This document shows, piece by piece, positions 1-6,810 of a stretch of 30,012 bases of DNA. Below the pieces are notes generated by a model. That model ran no database searches and was not told the DNA's origin. It worked only from the letters and a program-made list of their open reading frames with translations. The number at the start of each line of letters is the position of its first letter. Position 1 is the stretch's first letter. The stretch lies in NCBI GenBank assembly GCA_964482605.1, contig CAYZYS010000008.1:1-30012 (forward strand). Reading direction: 5' to 3'. The stretch comes from Bacteroides_F sp964482605. GTDB taxonomy: Bacteria; Bacillota; Clostridia; Lachnospirales; Lachnospiraceae. The position numbers and the translations under genes were made by a program.

Positions 1-61
1 TTGTCTGATGTCCAAAGTGAACACCTGCCTCAAGTAACTGCTTCATTGAAATTACGCTCAT
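1..61 (-). CDS. rpsB: Ribosomal protein S2, N-terminal fragment
   Basis: Only the first 20 codons are inside the window; the gene runs off the left edge. The translation begins MSVISMKQLLEAGVHFGHQT, which is the highly conserved S2 N-terminus (the EAGVHFGHQ motif). S2 is an essential small-subunit protein. The ATG at 61 is set by a perfect GGAGGT ribosome site at 67-72 with a 5-base spacer. An upstream ATG at 66 would stop after two codons and is rejected. Location just after a fla/che operon reproduces the Bacillus subtilis order (fla/che, sigD, swrB, rpsB, tsf). Confidence 0.95.
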   Translation of the reverse strand, partial: MSVISMKQLLEAGVHFGHQT

Positions 62-72
62 GTCATACCTCC

Positions 73-170
73 ATTGGTTTTTTTCTTCCGCAGCCCTCAT
101 CCCATATGCCCACCAAGCGTAAATGGCACCTGGCACACAGTCAGACTGCGTGATTTTTAGTCACTAGGGT
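73..170 (-). promoter_or_regulatory. Candidate structured 5' leader of rpsB
   Basis: Roughly 100 bases separate the likely rpsB start of transcription from its ribosome site. On the minus strand this leader can form a 4-bp GTGA/TCAC hairpin and then a 7-bp stem CACGCAG/CTGTGTG with one G-U pair and a 5-base loop. These are followed by a GC-rich stretch with a TGCC/GGCA pairing option. Ribosomal protein operons often carry autoregulatory leaders, so this could be one, but I do not recognise a named RNA family. The leader role is inference. Confidence 0.3.
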
Positions 171-199
171 AGTTTATCAGAAAGCGCAAAAAAAAGCAA
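171..199 (-). promoter_or_regulatory. Putative sigma-A promoter of rpsB (extended -10)
   Basis: Reading the minus strand, TTGCTT (194-199) is followed by a 17-base spacer and TAAACT (171-176). A TG sits one base upstream of the -10, giving an extended -10 element TGATAAACT. The -35 matches 3 of 6 and the -10 matches 4 of 6 consensus bases. The -35 lies inside the 3' arm and T-tract of the preceding operon's terminator. This would let rpsB be transcribed independently of the motility operon. Confidence 0.45.
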
Positions 200-217
200 G
201 CATTTTCTGCCTGCTTT
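188..217 (-). terminator. Rho-independent terminator ending the fla/che operon
   Basis: On the minus strand AAGCAGGC (209-216) pairs with GCTTGCTT (194-201) to give an 8-bp stem with one G-U pair and a 7-base loop. It is followed by a run of T reaching position 188. It lies 25 bases past the stop of the last operon gene. No T-tract follows the hairpin on the plus strand, so it works in one direction only. Confidence 0.85.
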
Positions 218-241
218 CATTGCCGATTTCACGCCGCATCA

Positions 242-847
242 TCAGCGTCCCTTGGTAATTGTCCTTGCAATGGTCTCAAAATCCTCCCCGCCCTGGAACT
301 CAAAGGTTCCGGTTGAGATTTTCCTGTCATAGCCATTGTTGATAAGGTACGTGTTGAACTCCCTCCAGCTATCCACCAGTCCTGCTGCTTCCACGGCCTG
401 TGCCGCCGCCTCAGAGGAGTTGACATTCTCCATGGAAACCGTAATGCTGCCGCCTGACGCCTGTGTTGAAGCCGTGGCAGACGCTGTCTGGCGCGTTGTT
501 GCCTCCGTTGCCGCCTGACGTGTTGCTGCCTCCGTTGTCACCTGCCGTGTGGCGCTTTCAGATGCTGTCTGGCGTGTTGCTGCCTCTGTTGCCGCCTGAC
601 GTGTCACACCCTCCTCACCCGCGGTCTGTTCCGTATCAGCATTGGTGTCATCCCCGCCATCAGATTTAGTCTCATCATCTGTCTTTGCCACCAGTGAGCC
701 ATACCTGCTGGTTTCCTGCTGTGTGGTGGGATTCTGTGAAGCCAATGTTGCATTGCTGCCATTCCTCATGTGGTTTGACACGGTGAGAAGCACCGTGGTA
801 AGAAGAATCCCCATCCCAAGTCCGCGAATGTAATATTTAATGTTCAC
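242..847 (-). CDS. Membrane-anchored protein with TRQ repeats and MltG/YceG-like C-terminal domain
   Basis: Last gene of the operon, about 201 aa; function unknown. A hydrophobic segment at residues 8-23 probably anchors it. The middle is a Thr/Ala/Gln/Glu-rich linker with five 9-residue repeats beginning TRQ. The last ~65 residues read ...AVEAAGLVDSWREFNTYLI...KISTGTFEF...FETIARTIT, which resembles the small LysM-like module at the front of MltG/YceG transglycosylases. The catalytic domain is absent, so wall binding rather than cleavage is more likely; this is inference. I chose GTG at 847 because it gives VNIKYYIRGLG, with GGA 7 bases upstream. A TTG at 859 is also in frame but has AAAGGG directly against it. 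Confidence 0.7.
   Translation of the reverse strand: MNIKYYIRGLGMGILLTTVLLTVSNHMRNGSNATLASQNPTTQQETSRYGSLVAKTDDETKSDGGDDTNADTEQTAGEEGVTRQAATEAATRQTASESATRQVTTEAATRQAATEATTRQTASATASTQASGGSITVSMENVNSSEAAAQAVEAAGLVDSWREFNTYLINNGYDRKISTGTFEFQGGEDFETIARTITKGR
470..604 (-). repeat. Five 27-bp degenerate tandem repeats (9-residue TRQ units)
   Basis: The encoded units are TRQAATEAA, TRQTASESA, TRQVTTEAA, TRQAATEAT and TRQTASATA. The DNA copies are similar but not identical, suggesting an old expansion with divergence. They form an extracytoplasmic spacer between the membrane anchor and the C-terminal domain. Confidence 0.8.
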
Positions 848-863
848 CTCAATATCCAACCCT

Positions 864-2045
864 TTACTTTGTACTGTTATATAAATCTATCACAAGCTGA
901 ACCTCGCCCACGCCAAGATTGAGCTCCTTGGCTATGTCCCTGCTGTTCTTTCCCTCCTTGAACAGCTTGAGGACCCTTTCATTGTTGTTGGCGGTTTTTA
1001 CAGCCTGCGAATCATCATCCATTGCCGGCACGGCCTCTGCCTTTGCCCTCCTGGCGTTTTTCCTTGTTGCGGATGATGCCATTTTCTCTCCCTTGGCGGC
1101 AAGAATGGCGGCATCCATCTTATCCTCCTCAGACATTCCCGTATGGTTTACATCCTCGTCAAGCTCACTCTCGTCAGACTCGACAACCTTACGCACCCTC
1201 TCCTTTGCCACATTGCTGGAGTGAAATGACGGAACCTCCTCCTCAACACCCGGCTTTTTCTTCTGCCTTGCCGTCTTCGGCTGGGTTGCGGGCTTTGTTG
1301 CCGTCCCCGGCTTCACAATCTGTGCCGTGGACTTTTTCGGCACGGCATCCGTTCCGCCTGCATCCTCTGCCTTTGCCGTTGCAGATGACTTTGCCGTTGC
1401 GGATGGCTTTGCTGCGCGTGGCTGCCGCGTTCCTACGGCCGGCTTGTCTGCCACCGCCTTCTTTGCCGTTGCAGATGGCTTTGCTGCCGTCGGTGCCTTC
1501 ACCGTTGGCTGAGGCTCAACCAGTGAGGTTCCTGCGACATCAGCCTCAAGCCCCTCAACCTGTGAACGCCCAAGCAGCGCATTTTCCGAAGTCTTATCCT
1601 CCCCCGGCTGCGCCTCACGCTCCCTTGAAGCCGCAAGCACGTCATTTGCCACCTCCGCCTGTATTTTTTCAACCTGGCGTCTTGTGACATTCACATCCTT
1701 GACGGTTGTCTTGACTTCCTTTGCCTTCTCATTGAGCATGTCATAGAGAAACACCGTCTCATTGTGGTTGCGGTTAATCTGTCCAAGCACATTTTCCGCA
1801 TATTCATTCATTTCAAGTATCTTTGTGTTGGAAATCTTGTCCAGGGACACCTCCGTCTTCTCAGAGGCGGTTATCACCTCCTCATCGATTATGGACTGCA
1901 CCTGCTTCCTTATCGCTTCCTTCTGCGCCTGGTTCAGCTCCGTGGATATCGGCTGCTCCGGCTTTGCCTTGTCACCTCCCATGACAAAGCTCACAACAAC
2001 ACACGCCAAACCAATAAATAACAATACTATCTCAAAGGATGTCAC
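864..2045 (-). CDS. DUF6115-type membrane-anchored coiled-coil protein, SwrB-like by position
   Basis: 393 aa. An N-terminal membrane helix (residues 4-22) is followed by a long helical, probably coiled-coil region (residues 35-145) and a low-complexity Ala/Lys/Pro/Thr linker with SATAK repeats. A compact C-terminal segment (last ~40 residues) contains RDIAKELNLGVGEVQLVIDL and looks like a helix-turn-helix. This architecture matches my recollection of DUF6115 proteins of Clostridia. B. subtilis SwrB, also a short membrane-anchored protein just after sigD, helps activate flagellar type III export, so a similar role is plausible but inferred. The start is GTG, with GAGGG about 7 bases upstream. 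It begins 14 bases after the upstream gene and stops 16 bases before the next gene. Confidence 0.7.
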   Translation of the reverse strand: MTSFEIVLLFIGLACVVVSFVMGGDKAKPEQPISTELNQAQKEAIRKQVQSIIDEEVITASEKTEVSLDKISNTKILEMNEYAENVLGQINRNHNETVFLYDMLNEKAKEVKTTVKDVNVTRRQVEKIQAEVANDVLAASREREAQPGEDKTSENALLGRSQVEGLEADVAGTSLVEPQPTVKAPTAAKPSATAKKAVADKPAVGTRQPRAAKPSATAKSSATAKAEDAGGTDAVPKKSTAQIVKPGTATKPATQPKTARQKKKPGVEEEVPSFHSSNVAKERVRKVVESDESELDEDVNHTGMSEEDKMDAAILAAKGEKMASSATRKNARRAKAEAVPAMDDDSQAVKTANNNERVLKLFKEGKNSRDIAKELNLGVGEVQLVIDLYNSTK

Positions 2046-2059
2046 TTCATTGCCCTCTC

Positions 2060-2374
2060 TTATACTGTAACATCAAAAAGCCCTGACTCTGATTCACCGT
2101 CAATTACTTTTTTTGTCCCATTCTTTTTCTTAACCTTTACCCTTCCATCCCCGTGGTACTCATTCTTTCCCTTCTCCTTGGCATCATACTTCTGCTGGTC
2201 ATTATTGATGTCGCTTTTCTGTACCACCTGCGTCGAGGTCTTCTCCGTCTCCTTGGTCATCTGGTTCTGAAAATTGACCTGGTCAGTGACGGGTTTACTG
2301 TCCTCCTGCTGCTTAAGCTGGGACACATCCCCCATTCTCTGCATTGTAACAATATCCACAGGACGAATTGCCAT
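2060..2374 (-). CDS. Small hydrophilic protein of the flagellar tail cluster, unknown function
   Basis: 104 aa with no membrane segment. It is highly charged and Gln/Lys/Glu-rich, beginning MAIRPVDIVTMQRMGDVSQL and ending in a basic stretch and a short hydrophobic tail. I recall similar short proteins with an N-terminal RPVD motif next to clostridial flagellar genes, but I know of no assigned function. The ATG at 2374 is chosen because GGAGGT stands 4 bases before it; an in-frame ATG four codons earlier overlaps that ribosome site. It lies 36 bases after fapA and 14 bases before the DUF6115 gene, so it is surely co-transcribed. Confidence 0.7.
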   Translation of the reverse strand: MAIRPVDIVTMQRMGDVSQLKQQEDSKPVTDQVNFQNQMTKETEKTSTQVVQKSDINNDQQKYDAKEKGKNEYHGDGRVKVKKKNGTKKVIDGESESGLFDVTV

Positions 2375-2410
2375 AACAACCTCCATTCAAGCCATACATG
2401 TATGAACTGA

Positions 2411-4009
2411 TTACATGCCCGTGCTTCCTATGTCGCCCTCACGCTTAACGAACTGGCAGTAATCATACTTCTTGCGAAGGAACAGGTATTGGTCGCCAAA
2501 CATTAGCTTCGTTCCCACGTATGCCGTCTTGGCAACCTTGATCCTTGCGTTGGAATCCTCGCTAATCATCCCTCGCAAATCCTCAAGCTCCTTCTTGTTA
2601 GTGGTTATCTTCTGCTCAAGGAGAATCATCTGCCTCATCGTCTTCTGCTGCAGGGACTGCTTATCAGGCGAAAGCTTGCCCTCCTCATCCTGGCGCTTGC
2701 GAAGCACCGTGACGACCTGGCTGAGCTGGAGCTTCTGCTTGCCCATCTCCTCAAGCTCATGCTTTAACACATCTATCCTTTTTTTCACCGTTGGGTCAAC
2801 ACCAACGCCAACCACGGTGGTGGTTCCCATCTCATTGCCAATGGTCATGCAGTCAATCAGCACCGTTGACTTGACATCACCGCCCACAATCAGACCATTG
2901 CGTCCCTTTACGGTAATGGCACCCTTTGCCACAACCTTGCTGTGCAGAATTGAATCAGTTTCAATGGTTCCGCCTGCGGACACATTTTCCGCACCCTCTA
3001 TGAACTTGGTGACTATGTTGCCGCCCGCCTTGAGGATTGCCTTGCCGCCGCCCTGGACACCCCTCACAAGCGTAATGTTGCCGCCTGCCTTGAGAATTGC
3101 ACCCTCAACAAGTCCCTCAACGGTAATGTCACCAGTCGCCTCAACCGAGAAGCCCGCCAGCACATTGCCCTTGACGAGCACGCCACCATTGTAATTAATA
3201 TTGCCCGTGGAGTTGTCAACATCCACAACCTCAAGCGTGTTGGAGACGAAGACCTTGTCATTCTCAAGGGACACATGCCCGCTGACCTCGGAAATGAGCT
3301 GCCGTCCATCATTCGACACATGCATGTTGCGCCCGTATTTGAACATGACCCTCTTGACCTTGTGCGGATACACGGTCTTGCCCTTCACGTCCACACCAGG
3401 TGTTCCCAGGTCCTCCGGGAAAAGCTCCGCAAGCACCTCACCGTTTTTAATGTGGTTCACATTGTCCAGTTCATGGAAATCCACCGTTCCGTCAGGCTTC
3501 ACCTTAGGTGCCTTCACCGGCTCGGTGTTGAACTTGTATTCAATGCGCCCGTCATGCCCTTCTATCGGGTCAGTTCCCTTCGCCACAATGAAAGGCTCAA
3601 AATAATTATGGTTCTCAAGAAATGCGTTAATCTGTTCGTCATCTATGCCTGCCTTTACGCCAATTGCCGCAAGGTCAGACTTGATTTCATCCGCCGAAAG
3701 AACATCTGCACCATCAAAAGGCGGGTAAAACACCGCCTCAACCCTCATATTGTCAGATGCGATGGTATACACGCCGTACTCGCTGTTTGGTATTGGCGTG
3801 ACCTCCGACAGCCTAAGGGACTTAGACTCATTCTTGCCAAAAAGGTTCTTTACGGCAAGCACGTCAACATAATCATTCAGCCCCTTCTTGTTGATGTATG
3901 TAAGCAAATCATCTGTGGTAGCTGGCTTTCCACCGTCAACCGGAGGGTACACCGTGATGTAAAATCCATCCTGCCTGCAGGCAAATTTGAAATATCCATT
4001 TCTCTTCAT
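2411..4009 (-). CDS. fapA: FapA family protein (DUF342)
   Basis: 532 aa. The N-terminal third is a mixed domain. A central region (about residues 175-400) is rich in Gly and Val in repeating short strands such as GNVLAGFSVEATGDITVEG and LKAGGNI, typical of the right-handed beta-helix of the FapA/DUF342 family. A coiled coil follows at about 400-480 (KRIDVLKHELEEMGKQ). Family members are linked with polymers, polar organisation and flagella, but the molecular role is poorly known. The ATG has GGAGAGGG just upstream. The gene starts 23 bases after the sigma-28 gene, so it belongs to the operon tail. Confidence 0.85.
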   Translation of the reverse strand: MKRNGYFKFACRQDGFYITVYPPVDGGKPATTDDLLTYINKKGLNDYVDVLAVKNLFGKNESKSLRLSEVTPIPNSEYGVYTIASDNMRVEAVFYPPFDGADVLSADEIKSDLAAIGVKAGIDDEQINAFLENHNYFEPFIVAKGTDPIEGHDGRIEYKFNTEPVKAPKVKPDGTVDFHELDNVNHIKNGEVLAELFPEDLGTPGVDVKGKTVYPHKVKRVMFKYGRNMHVSNDGRQLISEVSGHVSLENDKVFVSNTLEVVDVDNSTGNINYNGGVLVKGNVLAGFSVEATGDITVEGLVEGAILKAGGNITLVRGVQGGGKAILKAGGNIVTKFIEGAENVSAGGTIETDSILHSKVVAKGAITVKGRNGLIVGGDVKSTVLIDCMTIGNEMGTTTVVGVGVDPTVKKRIDVLKHELEEMGKQKLQLSQVVTVLRKRQDEEGKLSPDKQSLQQKTMRQMILLEQKITTNKKELEDLRGMISEDSNARIKVAKTAYVGTKLMFGDQYLFLRKKYDYCQFVKREGDIGSTGM

Positions 4010-4032
4010 ATCCCTCTCCTTAAAGAAACCTG

Positions 4033-4797
4033 TTAAAACATTATCCCCATATACGGGCCAAGCTTGTTCTTCATCTTCTGAATTGCCTTTGTGTGAAGCT
4101 GCGATACCCTCGATTCAGATACGTCAAGCACAAGGCTAATCTCCTTCAGTGTCATCTCCTCATAATAATACAGCGTAATGACACTTTTTTCCCTTTCGGT
4201 AAGCTGATCCAGCGCCTCAACAAGCTTCTGCCTCAGTTCCTCCTTCTCAAGGGCATCCTCCGGAAGCTCAAAGCGCCTTCCGCCGATGGAATCCATCTTG
4301 CCCTCATTTCCCGGTGTCTCCATATACTCGTCAAGGGACATGACACTTGTCACCTTGGTCTGTCCCTCCCACTCAAGCAGCTCATCAAGCGTGATTCCAA
4401 GCTCATTCGCCAGCTCCTCATCAGTCGCCATCCTGCCCTTCTCGGCCTCAATCTTGGACATCGCCTCATCTATCTTCTTCTGCTTCTGCCTCAGCGACCT
4501 CGGAATCCAGTCCATCTTCCTTATGTGGTCAAGTATTGTACCGCGAATCCTCAGACTTGCATATGTCTCAAACTTGACATTTTTTGAAAAATCAAACTTA
4601 TCTATTGCGTCAATCAGCCCGAATATGCCATATCCGCACAAATCATCAAACTCTACGTTATAGCCCAGGTACATGCTCATGCGACCCGCCACAATCTTCA
4701 CAAGCTGTGAATATTCAATTATCAGCTCATCCCTTAATTCACTGCTCCTGCTCTTGGCATATTTCTGCCACAGCAATGCCCTTCCTGCCTCATCCAT
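4033..4797 (-). CDS. sigD: Flagellar sigma factor sigma-28 (SigD/FliA)
   Basis: 254 aa, the usual length for FliA/SigD. Region 2 covers about residues 15-95 (the VEFDDLCGYGIFGLIDAIDKF and FETYASLRIRGTILDHIR segments). Region 3 is central, and region 4 (about 195-250) contains the helix-turn-helix LKEISLVLDVSESRVSQLH. It directs RNA polymerase to late flagellar, chemoreceptor and flagellin promoters, and is normally held by the anti-sigma factor FlgM, which is not in this window. Its place after cheD near the end of the fla/che operon matches B. subtilis sigD, where distance from the promoter limits its expression. The ATG has AAAGGGAT upstream and lies 19 bases after the previous gene. Confidence 0.96.
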   Translation of the reverse strand: MDEAGRALLWQKYAKSRSSELRDELIIEYSQLVKIVAGRMSMYLGYNVEFDDLCGYGIFGLIDAIDKFDFSKNVKFETYASLRIRGTILDHIRKMDWIPRSLRQKQKKIDEAMSKIEAEKGRMATDEELANELGITLDELLEWEGQTKVTSVMSLDEYMETPGNEGKMDSIGGRRFELPEDALEKEELRQKLVEALDQLTEREKSVITLYYYEEMTLKEISLVLDVSESRVSQLHTKAIQKMKNKLGPYMGIMF

Positions 4798-4816
4798 CAG
4801 ACTATCCCTTTATTAA

Positions 4817-5128
4817 TCAAGCTAATTTTTGACCGTCTTCCCCATAGCCGGCAGCAGCCTCACCGCCCTCCGGCTCCTCCCCGTCAAGGGGCTCGCCATC
4901 AATGTCCTCGTCACCCTCAGCGGCTTCCTCATCCTCTTCCTTCTCCTTGAAGAAATGCACAAGAACCGCCCTGATGACAAGGCTCGCCACATAAAACACA
5001 AGCATGACCACAATAAGCGTCCAAAGCATCGTGTTAAGTGCATACCCACTCCTGATTGTGATAATACAGGTTACGAATCCCGCCAGCAACGTAACTATGG
5101 CAGGCAGATTGCGCCATTTTAGCTTCAT
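4817..5128 (-). CDS. Small two-helix membrane protein with acidic tail, unknown
   Basis: 103 aa. Two hydrophobic helices (about residues 8-26 and 34-58) are followed by a strongly acidic C-terminal tail (KEKEEDEEAAEGDEDIDGE and onward) of about 45 residues. No family function recognised. Its ATG overlaps the cheD stop as ATGA, so translation is probably coupled to cheD, and it lies 19 bases before the sigma-28 gene. B. subtilis has no gene at this point. A role in modulating motility is possible from context only. Confidence 0.75.
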   Translation of the reverse strand: MKLKWRNLPAIVTLLAGFVTCIITIRSGYALNTMLWTLIVVMLVFYVASLVIRAVLVHFFKEKEEDEEAAEGDEDIDGEPLDGEEPEGGEAAAGYGEDGQKLA

Positions 5129-5610
5129 ATCGTCTTAATCCCCTTGCCCACTGCCTTTATTACATAGTCTCCCGTCTCAGAGTAAAATTCCACGGTCCTT
5201 CCATAATTGAGTCCCGTGTCCTCCGCAAGCAGCCTGATATGCCTCATGGCAAGCTGCTTCTTTGCCGCCTCCACATTGCGCTCGCCAACCCTCAGTGCAT
5301 CCGATATGCCCGAGGAGGCAAACATCTGGGCGCCACCGGCTATCTTCGCCACAAGCCTGTGCGGGTCCGCCCCCATGGAAACCATCAGTTTCAGTAAATC
5401 CTCCATGCCAGTATCAGCAAACTTGGCACGGTTTAAATTGTTTCTAATCTGGGTACTGTCAGGGAGCATAAGATGCAAAAGCCCGCTAACCTTCGTCTTG
5501 GGGTCATACAATGCTATCCCTACGCAGGAACCTAATCCAAGTGTTGTCAAAGCATCTGGCGCCTTACAGGCCTTCAGGTCTCCCATACCCACTTTAATCA
5601 TATTCCCCAT
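5125..5610 (-). CDS. cheD: Chemoreceptor glutamine deamidase CheD
   Basis: 161 aa. CheD deamidates Gln side chains of chemoreceptors and binds CheC, stimulating its phosphatase activity. The catalytic Cys29 lies in LGLGSCVGIALYD, His46 in GLLHLMLP, and the conserved Thr at 22-23; all are present. The IAGGAQMF segment is also typical. The ATG has GAGG 5 bases upstream. It sits 37 bases after cheC, as expected for the CheC-CheD functional pair, and its stop overlaps the next gene by 4 bases. Confidence 0.96.
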   Translation of the reverse strand: MGNMIKVGMGDLKACKAPDALTTLGLGSCVGIALYDPKTKVSGLLHLMLPDSTQIRNNLNRAKFADTGMEDLLKLMVSMGADPHRLVAKIAGGAQMFASSGISDALRVGERNVEAAKKQLAMRHIRLLAEDTGLNYGRTVEFYSETGDYVIKAVGKGIKTI

Positions 5611-5647
5611 ATTAACCTCAAATTATCATACGTTAAACCAAATCCGG

Positions 5648-6268
5648 TCACAATCCAAGGGAAGTCAGAATCTTGTCATAGGATTCCAGCTCCGGAATCA
5701 TCAGGAAATACCCATTAATCTGGTCTTTCTCACCAAACTGTGACTGGATGAACAACAGCTTATCACCATATTTGCCAAATTCAGTTGCCGGAACATCAAG
5801 CAGCGCCCCAATCATATCTATTGTAAGCATTGGTATTGAGGCGTCTATGGTCAGGTTGGTAAGGGATGACAATGCCGTGATGTACGACCCTGCAACAATA
5901 TTGCCAATCTCCTTAAGCGCCGACTCCTCCATCTCACTAAATGCTATGTCCTCGGATGGCTCTGAATCATCAAACATCAATTTGTTGACCAGCAGATGTG
6001 CCGACCTCATGTCAAATATGAACATCATCATACCGTCAATGTCGGCACCCATCTCAAGAAGGATGCCAACAACGGTCTGGTCTTCATTTCCTATGTAATC
6101 TGCTATGTCCTTGAAAGGAACAAGTGCGACTTTGGGTACTGACATATCCACTTTTATGTTTAACATAGTTGAAAGGGCTGTGGTTGCATTACCTGCGCCT
6201 ATATTACCTATCTCCTTAAGTACATCATACTGCATCTCGTCCAATTCGTTCAAGTTAATCTTGCCCAC
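5648..6268 (-). CDS. cheC: CheY-P phosphatase CheC
   Basis: 206 aa. CheC removes phosphate from CheY-P and partners with CheD. Two complete phosphatase centres of the form D/S-x3-E-x2-N-x22-P are visible: D15/E19/N22/P45 and S116/E120/N123/P146. The protein is therefore a full-length two-site CheC rather than a degenerate copy. The start is GTG at 6268 behind a GGTGG-type ribosome site. It follows cheW after 30 bases. Confidence 0.96.
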   Translation of the reverse strand: MGKINLNELDEMQYDVLKEIGNIGAGNATTALSTMLNIKVDMSVPKVALVPFKDIADYIGNEDQTVVGILLEMGADIDGMMMFIFDMRSAHLLVNKLMFDDSEPSEDIAFSEMEESALKEIGNIVAGSYITALSSLTNLTIDASIPMLTIDMIGALLDVPATEFGKYGDKLLFIQSQFGEKDQINGYFLMIPELESYDKILTSLGL

Positions 6269-6298
6269 TCATTCCACCACCTTTAGCAATTAATCGCG

Positions 6299-6769
6299 TC
6301 AATTTTCCTTTTCCACAATAAGCCCGACAATGTCAAGAAGCGATATGAGTTCACCCTTGCTTTTGCCTATGCCGCTGATGTATCCGGAAGCCGCATCAGG
6401 TGCATCATGCATCTTCTCCATGTTATCGGAATCCAGGGTGACAACCTCATTGACCTGGTCAACAATTATGCCTATCGTTGCATTCTCAACCTTCACAATT
6501 ATGATTCTGGTCTTGTCAGTATACTCATCATCCTCAAGCCCCAGCTTAAGCCTTATGCTCATCACGGGGATAATCTCACCCCTGAGGTTGATTACTCCCT
6601 TGTAATACCTCTGTGTCTTGGGAACCCTGGTTATGGTCTGGTTCTTGACAATGTTGTCAATGAACTTGATGTTAATACCATACTGCTCGCTGCCAATCTT
6701 TACCACTATGTACTGTATCGCCGTGGTAGCTGCTGCAGCCGTTTCATCAATCACCTTTAATTCGCTCAT
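6299..6769 (-). CDS. cheW: Chemotaxis coupling protein CheW
   Basis: 156 aa, one CheW domain spanning nearly the whole protein (QYIVVKIGSEQYGINIKFID, the VINLRGEIIPVMSI strand, and GIIVDQVNEVVTL). CheW bridges chemoreceptors and CheA in the signalling array. The ATG at 6769 follows AGGAGGT by 6 bases; an in-frame TTG seven codons earlier contains that ribosome site and is rejected. It lies 41 bases after cheA. Confidence 0.96.
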   Translation of the reverse strand: MSELKVIDETAAAATTAIQYIVVKIGSEQYGINIKFIDNIVKNQTITRVPKTQRYYKGVINLRGEIIPVMSIRLKLGLEDDEYTDKTRIIIVKVENATIGIIVDQVNEVVTLDSDNMEKMHDAPDAASGYISGIGKSKGELISLLDIVGLIVEKEN

Positions 6770-6810
6770 CTCATGACCTCCTGAAATCAATTTTATCGCA
6801 CAAGCGGTAA

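Noticed and set aside
2393..2404. Perfect 12-bp palindrome CATACATGTATG between fapA and the next gene
   Set aside because: Could be an operator, but it is inside an operon, has no loop for a terminator, and occurs as a single copy; too little to call.
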